From assembly GCA_030037575.1 (NCBI GenBank), contig JASHRB010000682.1:1-6733 (forward strand): 6,733 nt of DNA, written 5' to 3'. Positions 1 through 5,826 of this stretch are shown piece after piece (position 1 is the first letter of the stretch; each line of letters starts with the position of its first letter). Origin of the DNA: Candidatus Sulfotelmatobacter sp. (GTDB lineage Bacteria > Acidobacteriota > Terriglobia > Terriglobales > Acidobacteriaceae). The notes beneath the pieces were generated by a model that did not search any database, was not told the DNA's origin, and saw only the letters and a list, made by a program, of their open reading frames with translations. The position numbers and the translations under genes were made by a program.

Positions 1-178
1 GTGGAACGGTGGTTTGGGCTCATCACTGACAAAATGATTCGGGACGGCACCTTCCATTCGGTGGAAGAACGGGAGCGCCATCTACGCGTGGCTTAAAAGC
101 GGGAACGACATGCCCAGGACATTCGCCCGGATGGCCACGACCGACGTTATCCTAGACAAGGTGCGCCGTTGGAAAGAA
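1..178 (+). pseudogene. IS630-family transposase, C-terminal remnant with frameshift
   Basis: This is the tail end of a DDE transposase of the IS630 (Tc1/mariner-like) family. Read from base 1, the frame gives VERWFGLITDKMIRDGTFHS then VEERE, the conserved block that follows the third catalytic acidic residue in IS630 enzymes; Glu2 (bases 4-6) would be that residue. That frame hits TAA at 94-96. From base 77 the next frame continues the family pattern with AIYAWLKSGND and TTDVILDKVRRWKE, so there is a net one-base insertion near 73-79. Similarity stops at about 178, where the frame runs on into the antisense of the peptidase gene until TGA at 260-262. The catalytic Asp residues lie outside the window. 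The usual C-terminal tail after the VRR block and a terminal inverted repeat are not recognisable. The copy is inactive as it stands. The family assignment is from memory of the conserved block and is fairly secure. Confidence 0.82.
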
Positions 179-179
179 T

Positions 180-1799
180 TCACTCTCCCGCCGCTGCTGC
201 ATACCTCCGGAAAAAGCTATCCGCCTTCCACTGCGGTCGCTGCGGGCTATCCGCAATTTTGATCAGCAACTCCCGGACAATGTCTTCATATTTTCCCGCT
301 GCGGCAAGATCTACCGGCTGGTTCAGGTCGTCGGAAGGCGCATGATAGCGATGCGTCAGCCAATCCTGGAACAACTGCTTCTCTTCCGGTGTGGTCGGCG
401 CTACCCCCATGGCCAACGCAGGTATGCCGCGCCGCACAAAATTGTACTGATCGCTGCGAATGAAAATATTGCGCAGCGGCTCGGGATCGGGCTGTACCTT
501 CACTCCCTCAGATTCCGCCACCTGCCGCGCCATGTCGCCCAAATCGGACTCCGCCATTCCATAAACCGTGAGCAGTTTCAGCGGAACAATCGGCAGAAAC
601 ATGTCAACATTAATGTTGGCGACCATGGAGTTCGCATCCACGGTAGGATTGGCGGTAAAGTACCTCGACCCCAGCAACCCTTTTTCTTCTCCCGTCACCC
701 ACACAAATAGCAGCGACCGTTTGCAACCGCCCGGCCAAGTTTTGAGCGAAGCCGCGATATCCAGCAAGAGTGCGCTGCCGGAAGCGTTGTCCATAGCGCC
801 GTTGTAAATCGCGTCACCGTTGATCGGCTCGCCGATTCCCAGATGATCGATGTGCGCCGAAAGCACGACATACTCTCGCGCCAGTTTCGGATCGCTCCCC
901 TGCCACCTGGCAATCACGTTTGCCGATTCAACTTCTTTCTTCTCCACTGCTGCCTTGGCTCTGACCGACACCGAAAGCGGAAAACGCGGTAGTGACTTTC
1001 GATCTTTGGCCAGATCGGCAATCTCCTGGAATGTGTGTCCCGAGCCGGCAAATAACAGGTCCGCCTTCGCTGGATTGAAGACCAGCACAAGCTTCTCACC
1101 CGCCGTTTCGTTGAACTGCGGATCGGCCAAGGCCATGCTTGGCCGCGTGCGGCTCAAGGCCATGCGCGACCACGGTATGTCCATGGCAGCGGGATTTGGC
1201 AGAACAATTACACCGATTGCTCCCGCTTGGCGCAGCGCTTTCCAACGCTCCCCGGTCGACTGATAATGTGAGGCGAGTGCCGGCGGTATATCCGCCGGAG
1301 ATCCGCTTATCATGACTACCACTTTGTCCTTTAAATCGAGTCCGGCCAGATCGTCGTAGTTTTTCTCTGGAATGGTCAGCCCATATCCCACAAATACCAA
1401 GGGTGCTTCCACTTCGGGCGCGAGGTCGACGCGCGTGCTAAACAACGCCTCTTCGCCCAAAACTAATGGCTGGTCTTTCTCCTCGCGGACCAGCGCAAGT
1501 CTCGAATCCTTTTCCACGATCTGGCGCGATTCGAATTTCACAGGTTGATAAAACGAAGTCCCGCCCGAGTCCTTGCTCCCCGCCGCCTGCAAGCCATCTT
1601 TCTTTACCTGCTCCACTATGTACGCTTCCGCCTTGCGCAGACCTTCGCTGCCTGTCTCTCGGCCTTCCATATTGTCGTCGGCCAGCACCTTCACATGTTC
1701 CCACCAGCTCTTGCCGTCAAAATGATCGGTGACGGACGGTGCTGTACCCAGAATGGCCAGCAGGAAAGGAAGAAAGAAGACCAAAGACTTCCCGCGCAT
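180..1799 (-). CDS. Secreted M28-family zinc aminopeptidase with PA-like domain
   Basis: An exported metallopeptidase of 539 residues, expected to remove N-terminal residues from peptides outside the cytoplasm. The start at 1799 is chosen because GGAGG lies 4 bases upstream and residues 1-22 then form a clean signal peptide (MRGK followed by a Phe/Leu-rich core, no lipobox Cys). A start 17 codons upstream (1850) would bury this signal. Residues about 130-255 look like a protease-associated (PA) insert. The M28 catalytic region follows with all expected zinc and catalytic residues: His316 and Asp318 in AHIDHLG, Asp337 in AMDNASG, Glu371-Glu372 in TGEEKG, Asp399 in NVDM, and His486 in RYHAPSDD. 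The length is normal for secreted bacterial M28 enzymes with a PA region. It stands alone, converging on an IS630 remnant that ends where its stop codon begins. The exact substrate (aminopeptidase or glutamate carboxypeptidase-like) cannot be told from sequence alone. Confidence 0.93.
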   Translation of the reverse strand: MRGKSLVFFLPFLLAILGTAPSVTDHFDGKSWWEHVKVLADDNMEGRETGSEGLRKAEAYIVEQVKKDGLQAAGSKDSGGTSFYQPVKFESRQIVEKDSRLALVREEKDQPLVLGEEALFSTRVDLAPEVEAPLVFVGYGLTIPEKNYDDLAGLDLKDKVVVMISGSPADIPPALASHYQSTGERWKALRQAGAIGVIVLPNPAAMDIPWSRMALSRTRPSMALADPQFNETAGEKLVLVFNPAKADLLFAGSGHTFQEIADLAKDRKSLPRFPLSVSVRAKAAVEKKEVESANVIARWQGSDPKLAREYVVLSAHIDHLGIGEPINGDAIYNGAMDNASGSALLLDIAASLKTWPGGCKRSLLFVWVTGEEKGLLGSRYFTANPTVDANSMVANINVDMFLPIVPLKLLTVYGMAESDLGDMARQVAESEGVKVQPDPEPLRNIFIRSDQYNFVRRGIPALAMGVAPTTPEEKQLFQDWLTHRYHAPSDDLNQPVDLAAAGKYEDIVRELLIKIADSPQRPQWKADSFFRRYAAAAGE

Positions 1800-1803
1800 A
1801 GGA

Positions 1804-1808
1804 CCTCC
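1804..1808 (-). promoter_or_regulatory. Shine-Dalgarno of the M28 peptidase
   Basis: The minus strand reads GGAGG here, followed by TCCT and the ATG at 1799. It is the best ribosome-binding site in the region and decides the start in favour of the signal-peptide form over the upstream ATG at 1850. The 4-base spacer is short but usable. Confidence 0.7.
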
Positions 1809-1830
1809 GGAATTTGTGAAACAGTCTACG

Positions 1831-1839
1831 AGGATACCA
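1831..1839 (-). promoter_or_regulatory. Possible extended -10 promoter element for the M28 peptidase
   Basis: The minus strand reads TGGTATCCT, a TGn-extended -10 whose hexamer matches TATAAT at four of six positions. Transcription would begin near 1824 and leave a leader of about 25 bases holding the Shine-Dalgarno. No good -35 hexamer is visible 16-18 bases upstream, so this is only a candidate. Confidence 0.28.
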
Positions 1840-2056
1840 AAATTAGCCATTGTTGACCTTGAGAGGGCAACGCTAGGCGTCGAAATGCAAGCATGAATAG
1901 GACGCGAGCGTCTCCCAACCTCGCGATCACCACAGCCTGATCAGCACTGTCCCCACCGTCCGCACAAAGGGAGAAGTGCGTTGAAACTCACGGTCGCGAT
2001 GCCCATCCGCTATCAAAATTCTCAGCGTTACCGCCGCTGGAGAGCATGCCCATTTC

Positions 2057-2074
2057 ATGCGTACGAATGCGTAC
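2057..2074. repeat. Short direct/inverted repeat around CGTACG
   Basis: ATGCGTAC occurs at 2057-2064 and again at 2067-2074, ten bases apart, about one helical turn. Because the core is self-complementary, GTACG (2061-2065) and CGTAC (2070-2074) also form an inverted repeat with a 4-base spacer. The geometry could suit a small dimeric regulator, but no promoter is clearly placed next to it. Confidence 0.3.
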
Positions 2075-2127
2075 TTAAAGCCTTCGACTCCGCTCTGAGT
2101 TCCTCGATACTTCTGAGCAACTGATTC

Positions 2128-2148
2128 GGTTCGGGTCGTAACCGGACC
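2128..2148. repeat. 7-bp hairpin in the intergenic region
   Basis: GGTTCGG (2128-2134) pairs with CCGGACC (2142-2148) across a 7-base loop, with one G-T wobble. There is no T-tract after it on either strand, so it is not a standard intrinsic terminator. It may be a structured RNA element or chance. Confidence 0.3.
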
Positions 2149-2505
2149 AAAGTGAAGCGGAATCGGGGCTACGCGCTCTGTGCCCTATGAATTTCGCCAT
2201 CGGTTGGCAATCGCCTAACCTGGACTTGGGGGTTGTTGGCTGTATTTGTGCGCCGGCCGTGCTCTGTAACTGCTTCTAGGTACGATTCTTTGCGGATTCG
2301 ATTCCTCCCGCACTGCTATGTTTCACCAATTTACAATTGGCGAGAGCTTGGAGAAATCAGCCGCACGCCGACAGGGCCCGTGCGCGGATTTGCTCTGAGC
2401 CCAGACCATCGCGTCCGTCACAACGTCTCGGTAAATGTTCGTGGCTATCCGGCAAATAGTCGGCTACACTTTGCCTTTTTACCGCAATGACCAAGCCTGA
2501 TGCGA

Positions 2506-2511
2506 TAAAAT
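2506..2511 (+). promoter_or_regulatory. Possible -10 element giving a near-leaderless DUF2203 transcript
   Basis: TAAAAT matches the TATAAT consensus at five of six positions and ends 10 bases before the ATG at 2522. Transcription starting about 7 bases downstream would begin almost at the start codon, which would fit the absence of a Shine-Dalgarno. No convincing -35 hexamer is found at 16-18 bases, so the call is weak. Confidence 0.3.
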
Positions 2512-2521
2512 CGTTCCTATC

Positions 2522-2959
2522 ATGTCTGATCGCAGGTTTACTCTCGATGAGGCCCAATCGCTGCTGCCCGTGCTCGAATCTCTGCTGCGCAATGCAATCA
2601 CTAGCAAGAAGTTGACGGAAGAAATCGACGTCGAAATGCAGGCGCTCAGTCAGCGCATCTTCGTCAATGGTGGAACTCGAGTCGATGTAGTGGTGACCGC
2701 TCGCCGCAAGGCGCAGCGCGCGAAAGCGGAGCAACGCGCCAAAGACGCGCTCGCGGAAATCGACTCGATCGGAGTGCAGGTGAAGGATCTCGACATCGGC
2801 CTGCTTGATTTTCCCTGCGAAGTGGGCGGCGAAATCGTGCTTCTGTGCTGGAAAATGGGCGAATCCTCAATCGGCCACTGGCACGGGACAACCGAAGGAT
2901 TCGCCGGCCGCAAACCAATCGACGAACGCATCGCACGCTCGTCGAAGCGTACCAATTAG
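2522..2959 (+). CDS. DUF2203 family protein
   Basis: A 145-residue cytoplasmic protein of the DUF2203 family; its molecular function is not known to me. The family pattern is clear. The N-terminus has FTLDEAQSLLPVLESLL (residues 6-22), the usual motif after the start. A charged helical middle (about 25-90) is rich in Ala, Arg, Lys and Glu and probably coiled. The conserved C-terminal block runs from about 92: VKDLDIGLLDFP, then GGEIVLLCWKMGE, IGHWH and EGFAGRKPIDE. The Trp, His and Asp/Glu residues of this block are the family hallmarks. The length is typical or slightly long, with a short basic tail after the last motif. No signal peptide or membrane segment is seen. The ATG at 2522 keeps the N-terminal motif at its usual distance from the start, but there is no Shine-Dalgarno in front of it. 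It stands alone, convergent with the downstream hydrolase. Confidence 0.9.
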   Translation: MSDRRFTLDEAQSLLPVLESLLRNAITSKKLTEEIDVEMQALSQRIFVNGGTRVDVVVTARRKAQRAKAEQRAKDALAEIDSIGVQVKDLDIGLLDFPCEVGGEIVLLCWKMGESSIGHWHGTTEGFAGRKPIDERIARSSKRTN

Positions 2960-3034
2960 TTCCCAGTTGTCAGAACAAAGACAAATTTGGCTCTTCGCTC
3001 TCGGGGAAAGGAACCCCCTTGTCCGTGCTGAGAA

Positions 3035-4111
3035 CTATTTCTCCGCGAGCAATTCTTCCAAGTACTGTTTCCACACTGCGGGCCGCGAGTGCGTTCCATG
3101 GCCGTGGGTCTGATCGCTGACAGGCAACAATATAAATTTGCCATTCTTCACTTTTTTGATCTCGCGTTCGGCAATGCCCAACTCTGGCGGATTGATTTCG
3201 TCATCAGCTGAATTCACCCACATGACCTGCGCCTTGATCTCGCCGAGCCTCGGTTCGGGGTTGTAATCGCGCGAGGCATCGAAGGCGTAAAGCACGTCAT
3301 TGGCATCAACTTTGGCCAGCTGTTCTTTCATGAAGCGGTCGACAAAAGCATCGGCCGCATCGCGGGTGGGGAATTCTTTCTGCATGGCCACGGGAGCGCT
3401 GGTCATCATGAGAAACACATTGATCGCGCCGCGGAGTCCCACGAGCGGCTCTTCTTTATATTCGCCGTTCATGTAGGCAGGATCGCGGGTAATCGACTCC
3501 ATGAACATTTTTCGCATGATGCGATTGCGGCCGGCGATTTCGACCGGAAGACAAGCCAGCGGCATCGCTGCGTCCATGAAATCTGGATACGCTTCGGCCC
3601 ACAGAAACGACTGCATGCAGCCCATGGATGTGCCCATCAGCAGCCGCAGATGATCGACCTTGAGACCGTCGGCAAGCAGCAGGTGCTGGGCTTCGACCAT
3701 GTCTGCATAATCGTAATGCGGGAAGCGGGCATGAAGGCCATCGCTCGGTTTGGTCGAACGGCCGTGGCCGATGGAGTCGGGAAGAATGATGAAATATCTG
3801 TTGGCGTCGAGCAGTTCGCCCGGACCGAACAGAACGCCGGCGAAGCGGGGCTGGGTGAAGTTCTCTCCGGCGCCGGTGGTGCCGTGGAGAATCATCACCG
3901 CGTTGGCGACTCTGCCTGAAGAATCAATGACCGGCTTGCCGTAGGTCCGGTAATGCAATCGCATTTCCGCCAGCCTTTCACCGGAGCGGAAATGAAAATT
4001 GTGAACGACATAATCGCCTTCCGCCCGCTCGGGCAATTCCTGAGTCAGGGCGAAGGGGCTCAACGCCAAAACAAATGCCAGCGGGAAAATGCAGATCGAG
4101 AAGAATCTCAT
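3035..4111 (-). CDS. Secreted alpha/beta hydrolase, homoserine O-acetyltransferase (MetX)-like
   Basis: A 358-residue exported alpha/beta-hydrolase-fold protein. Residues 1-24 form a signal peptide (MRFF, then a hydrophobic core to about Ala21), which fixes the start at 4111; the open frame extends 64 codons further upstream, but that part has no protein character. Visible fold motifs are an oxyanion-type LHGTTGAG (75-82), the nucleophile elbow GTSMG with Ser162, a likely acid Asp304 in SADDEINPP, and a likely base His338 in the THGHGTH cluster (His336 and His341 are alternatives). The elbow followed by CMQ and the Asp-x-x-x-Pro-Pro spacing match the MetX group rather than ordinary lipases. 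True MetX is cytoplasmic, and export argues against a methionine role, so an esterase or acyltransferase acting outside the cytoplasm is more likely. No clear Shine-Dalgarno precedes the ATG. The gene is divergent from the YXWGXW gene. Confidence 0.88.
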   Translation of the reverse strand: MRFFSICIFPLAFVLALSPFALTQELPERAEGDYVVHNFHFRSGERLAEMRLHYRTYGKPVIDSSGRVANAVMILHGTTGAGENFTQPRFAGVLFGPGELLDANRYFIILPDSIGHGRSTKPSDGLHARFPHYDYADMVEAQHLLLADGLKVDHLRLLMGTSMGCMQSFLWAEAYPDFMDAAMPLACLPVEIAGRNRIMRKMFMESITRDPAYMNGEYKEEPLVGLRGAINVFLMMTSAPVAMQKEFPTRDAADAFVDRFMKEQLAKVDANDVLYAFDASRDYNPEPRLGEIKAQVMWVNSADDEINPPELGIAEREIKKVKNGKFILLPVSDQTHGHGTHSRPAVWKQYLEELLAEK

Positions 4112-4265
4112 GGGCCGATAGCTTACGTGGTTGCCCACACCCCTGCAAGTTGAGGCGATTTGATCGATTGCTCTCTGCCCGTGCCGCTCTGCCCAGTCTC
4201 GAACGGTGGTTCTTGAAGGCGGCTTCCGGCCTGGGACAACACAACCACTTCTGGACTCCTGACGG

Positions 4266-4282
4266 AGACCGCGCGGCGGTCT
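4266..4282. repeat. Perfect inverted repeat, 7-bp arms
   Basis: AGACCGC (4266-4272) and GCGGTCT (4276-4282) are exact reverse complements around GCG. No T-tract follows on either strand, so a protein-binding site or an RNA hairpin in the hydrolase leader is more likely than a terminator. Confidence 0.45.
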
Positions 4283-4304
4283 GTCATTAATTGCATCTTC
4301 CAAA

Positions 4305-4314
4305 CAACATGTTG
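4305..4314. repeat. 10-bp perfect palindrome CAACATGTTG
   Basis: CAACATGTTG is a perfect palindrome located about 70 bases upstream of the candidate -10 of the YXWGXW gene and about 190 bases upstream of the hydrolase start. Its size and symmetry suit a dimeric helix-turn-helix operator. No regulator gene is present in the window. Confidence 0.35.
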
Positions 4315-4386
4315 GCTGAAAAAGGACTCCAAGCTAGGGATGTTTGAGTGTAAAGAAATATTTCGCTAACCAAAAACCGCTTGCAC

Positions 4387-4392
4387 TACAAT
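4387..4392 (+). promoter_or_regulatory. Possible -10 element of the YXWGXW gene
   Basis: TACAAT matches TATAAT at five of six positions and would place the transcript start near 4399, leaving a leader of about 74 bases. The sequence at the -35 position (around 4362-4369) is a poor match to TTGACA. Confidence 0.35.
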
Positions 4393-4459
4393 TTGAGTGA
4401 AATGTGAGCCAGAGTGGTTGTCGCGGGCTCAGCGGTCAGATGACAAACTCGGCTTTTGT

Positions 4460-4464
4460 GAGGA
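4460..4464 (+). promoter_or_regulatory. Shine-Dalgarno of the YXWGXW gene
   Basis: GAGGA sits 8 bases before the ATG at 4473. It decides the start: the open frame begins at ATG 4404, but only the 4473 start has this site and puts the signal peptide at the N-terminus. Confidence 0.65.
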
Positions 4465-4472
4465 AACAAGAA

Positions 4473-5561
4473 ATGAAACTCCCCAATGCGGTTCGATTGC
4501 TTGCATTTGGACTTTTGCTGCTGGCCCTGCCGGCAGTTCTTTCTGTTCCATCGGCAGCGCAGATCGGCATCGGCATCTCGGTGCGCATCGGGCCTCCGGC
4601 GCTGCCTGTTTATGACCAGCCGATCTGTCCAGGGCCCGGTTTTATGTGGGTTCCCGGTTACTGGGCTTGGAACGACGACATCGGCTACTACTGGGTTCCC
4701 GGAACATGGGTTGAAGCTCCGCAGCCGGGGTTGCTGTGGACTCCCGGTTACTGGGGATGGAACGATGGCGTCTACGCCTGGAATGCCGGTTACTGGGGGC
4801 CGACAGTTGGATTCTATGGCGGCATTAATTATGGCTTTGGATATGGCGGAAATGGTTTTGGCGGGGGCGAATGGCGCGGCGGCAGCTTCTTTTACAACAC
4901 CGCTGTCATGCATGTGAACACGGTCTCGGTCACAAATGTTTACGTGAACAAAACTGTGATCGTCAACAACACTTCCCACGTGGCGTTCAACGGAGGAGAA
5001 GGCGGAGTGCAGGTTCGGGCTACGCCAGAGCAGGTTGCCTATGCGCATCAGACCCACACGCCGCCGGTTGCGGCACAGACGGAGAATGCACGCGCAGCCA
5101 GCCAGAACCGCGCATTGTTTGCTTCGACGAACCATGGCCGCCCAGCGGTAGCGGCGACGGCGAAGCCGGGCCAGTTCAGCGGGAAGGGCGTGATTGCTGC
5201 CCGGTCGGCGGGGGGGACCTATCAGCCGCCAAAAATGTCTCCCAAGGAAGCGCGCGCGCCTGCCCCGGCGGCGAACCGTGGGGCAGAGAATCCTGCGGCC
5301 GCAAATCGAGCGGCGGAAGCTCATCCCAACAACGCTCACCCGGCCCCGGCACATCCTGTCGAAGCTCATCCAGCTCCGGCGGCGAAGCCGGCTCCCAAGC
5401 CAGCTCCTCATGCCAGTGCACCGAAACCTGCGCCGAAGCCGAGCCAGCCTAAGCCAGCGGCGAAACCTGCCGCAGCCCCGAAACCGGCTGCCAAACCGGC
5501 TCCACCGAAGCCCGCTGCTCCGCAGAAACATGAACCGCCTCCGAAGAACGAGCAAAAATGA
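4473..5561 (+). CDS. Exported YXWGXW-repeat protein with Pro/Ala/Lys-rich tail
   Basis: A 362-residue exported protein of unknown function, of the YXWGXW (WxxGxW) repeat type. Residues 1-29 are a signal peptide (MKLPNAVR, Leu-rich core, SAA before Gln30). After an IGPP/CPGPG lead-in come four WxxGxW units: Trp59-64, Trp74-79, Trp89-94 and Trp103-108, spaced 14-15 residues apart. A Gly/Tyr/Phe-rich stretch follows (109-140), then an Asn/Val/Thr-rich segment (143-170) that may form beta structure. From about 255 the protein turns low-complexity: Pro/Ala/His with repeated AHP, then Lys-Pro-Ala repeats to the end, strongly basic. No transmembrane segment follows the signal. The repeats are likely to mediate envelope or surface contact and the cationic tail may bind peptidoglycan, acidic polymer or nucleic acid; both are inference. 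The gene has its own candidate promoter and terminator, so it is probably monocistronic. Confidence 0.88.
   Translation: MKLPNAVRLLAFGLLLLALPAVLSVPSAAQIGIGISVRIGPPALPVYDQPICPGPGFMWVPGYWAWNDDIGYYWVPGTWVEAPQPGLLWTPGYWGWNDGVYAWNAGYWGPTVGFYGGINYGFGYGGNGFGGGEWRGGSFFYNTAVMHVNTVSVTNVYVNKTVIVNNTSHVAFNGGEGGVQVRATPEQVAYAHQTHTPPVAAQTENARAASQNRALFASTNHGRPAVAATAKPGQFSGKGVIAARSAGGTYQPPKMSPKEARAPAPAANRGAENPAAANRAAEAHPNNAHPAPAHPVEAHPAPAAKPAPKPAPHASAPKPAPKPSQPKPAAKPAAAPKPAAKPAPPKPAAPQKHEPPPKNEQK
4641..4802 (+). repeat. Four WxxGxW-coding repeat units
   Basis: The DNA for residues 57-110 carries four related units. CCCGGTTACTGGG occurs at two of them and GCCGGTTACTGGG at a third, with about 42-45 bases between units. 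The similarity at DNA level suggests growth by internal duplication, although the second unit (WVPGTW) has diverged. Confidence 0.7.
5313..5561 (+). repeat. Low-complexity Ala/Pro/Lys/His-coding tail
   Basis: This stretch codes for AHP motifs (His284, 289, 294, 299) and then Lys-Pro-Ala and Lys-Pro units up to the stop. The DNA is C-rich with irregular repeats of the AAGCC/AAACC plus GC-rich type, which produces long false open frames on the other strand. Such tracts vary in length between strains through slippage. Confidence 0.6.
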
Positions 5562-5587
5562 CGGTGTCGAAATCCAATTTTGACCTG

Positions 5588-5618
5588 GCCAGCGCCGCCC
5601 GGTGGCGCTGGCTTTTTT
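5588..5618 (+). terminator. Intrinsic terminator after the YXWGXW gene
   Basis: GCCAGCGCC (5588-5596) pairs perfectly with GGCGCTGGC (5604-5612) across a 7-base loop and is followed directly by six T (5613-5618). It lies 26 bases after the stop codon at 5561 and should end the transcript before the lipoprotein gene. Confidence 0.92.
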
Positions 5619-5730
5619 CCTTTGCAAGCTGGTTGCCTTCGCAGCGTTCTATACCAAGCAGGGAGACGATGCCGGATTGTTCCGGTCGGGGCACGAAAGT
5701 ACCTTTCACGAGGTGATTTCGAAGCTTCTC

Positions 5731-5739
5731 TGATACAAT
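5731..5739 (+). promoter_or_regulatory. Extended -10 promoter element of the Big2 lipoprotein gene
   Basis: TGATACAAT combines the TGn extension with a -10 hexamer matching TATAAT at five of six positions. An extended -10 can work without a good -35, and none is seen here. The transcript would start near 5746. Confidence 0.45.
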
Positions 5740-5810
5740 TTTTTACAAGCCAATCGGTGCGAAAATCGTATCTTAGAGAGGTTAGTGTTAAGAGCGAAAG
5801 AGTGCGTCGT

Positions 5811-5815
5811 GGGAG
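5811..5815 (+). promoter_or_regulatory. Possible Shine-Dalgarno of the lipoprotein gene
   Basis: GGGAG lies 11 bases before the ATG at 5827, a long but usable spacer. It supports the ATG over the in-frame GTG codons at 5785 and 5809. Confidence 0.4.
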
Positions 5816-5826
5816 TTTCTGGAAGC

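Larger units (their letters stand above)
1840..2505. other. Long intergenic region without a supported gene
   Basis: No reading frame here has codon or motif features I can defend. The longest open stretches are a frame ending at 2124 with weak start options (TTG 1981, ATG 1999) and an 85-codon frame at 2233-2490; neither shows a domain or a recognisable protein character. What can be seen: an 8-base palindrome CTGATCAG at 1937-1944; a doubled ATGCGTAC at 2057-2064 and 2067-2074; and an imperfect 7-bp hairpin at 2128-2148. A string at 2291-2312 resembles a tRNA 3' end but cannot fold as one. The region could carry regulatory RNA or be degraded coding sequence; nothing here decides between them. 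Confidence 0.5.
4112..4459. other. Divergent intergenic region
   Basis: This gap separates the start of the MetX-like hydrolase (minus) from that of the YXWGXW gene (plus), so it should hold promoters for both. Frames extend through it from either gene but carry no motif. It contains two perfect inverted repeats (4266-4282 and 4305-4314) about 22 bases apart and an AT-rich stretch at 4340-4395 with a candidate -10 for the plus-strand gene. I could not place a convincing promoter for the hydrolase. Confidence 0.6.
5619..5826. other. Upstream region of the Big2 lipoprotein gene
   Basis: This gap between the terminator and the lipoprotein start holds an extended -10 candidate at 5731-5739 and a leader of roughly 80 bases. 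No gene is supported. The lipoprotein frame opens at GTG 5785, but the added 14 residues would precede an otherwise normal lipoprotein signal and are unlikely to be used. Confidence 0.55.

Noticed and set aside
1897..2124. Small open frame ending at TGA 2122-2124 with possible TTG 1981 or ATG 1999 starts
   Set aside because: GGGAG before the TTG is the only support. The product has no domain or membrane segment and its length is within chance expectation.
2291..2312. tRNA-like 3' end (TTCGATTC followed by CCTCCCGCA), possibly a tRNA gene or attachment-site remnant
   Set aside because: The five bases before the loop do not pair with the five after it, and no matching acceptor strand or anticodon arm is found about 70-90 bases upstream.
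2233..2490. 85-codon plus-strand open frame in the large intergenic region
   Set aside because: No Shine-Dalgarno, no recognisable motif and an Arg/Ser/Pro composition typical of a non-coding frame.
3003..3017. GGGG-AAAGGAA-CCCC hairpin between the convergent DUF2203 and hydrolase genes as a shared terminator
   Set aside because: The stem has only four pairs and no T-tract on either side, and it overlaps no other signal.
4112..4303. N-terminal extension of the MetX-like hydrolase to ATG 4303
   Set aside because: The added 64 residues are Arg-rich with no domain character and would precede an intact signal peptide; the stretch also contains the perfect inverted repeat at 4266-4282.
4386..5627. 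Long minus-strand open frame of 413 codons opposite the YXWGXW gene
   Set aside because: Its product is Arg-rich and without motifs. It is the antisense of a GC-biased, low-complexity gene with a clear signal peptide and family repeats on the plus strand.
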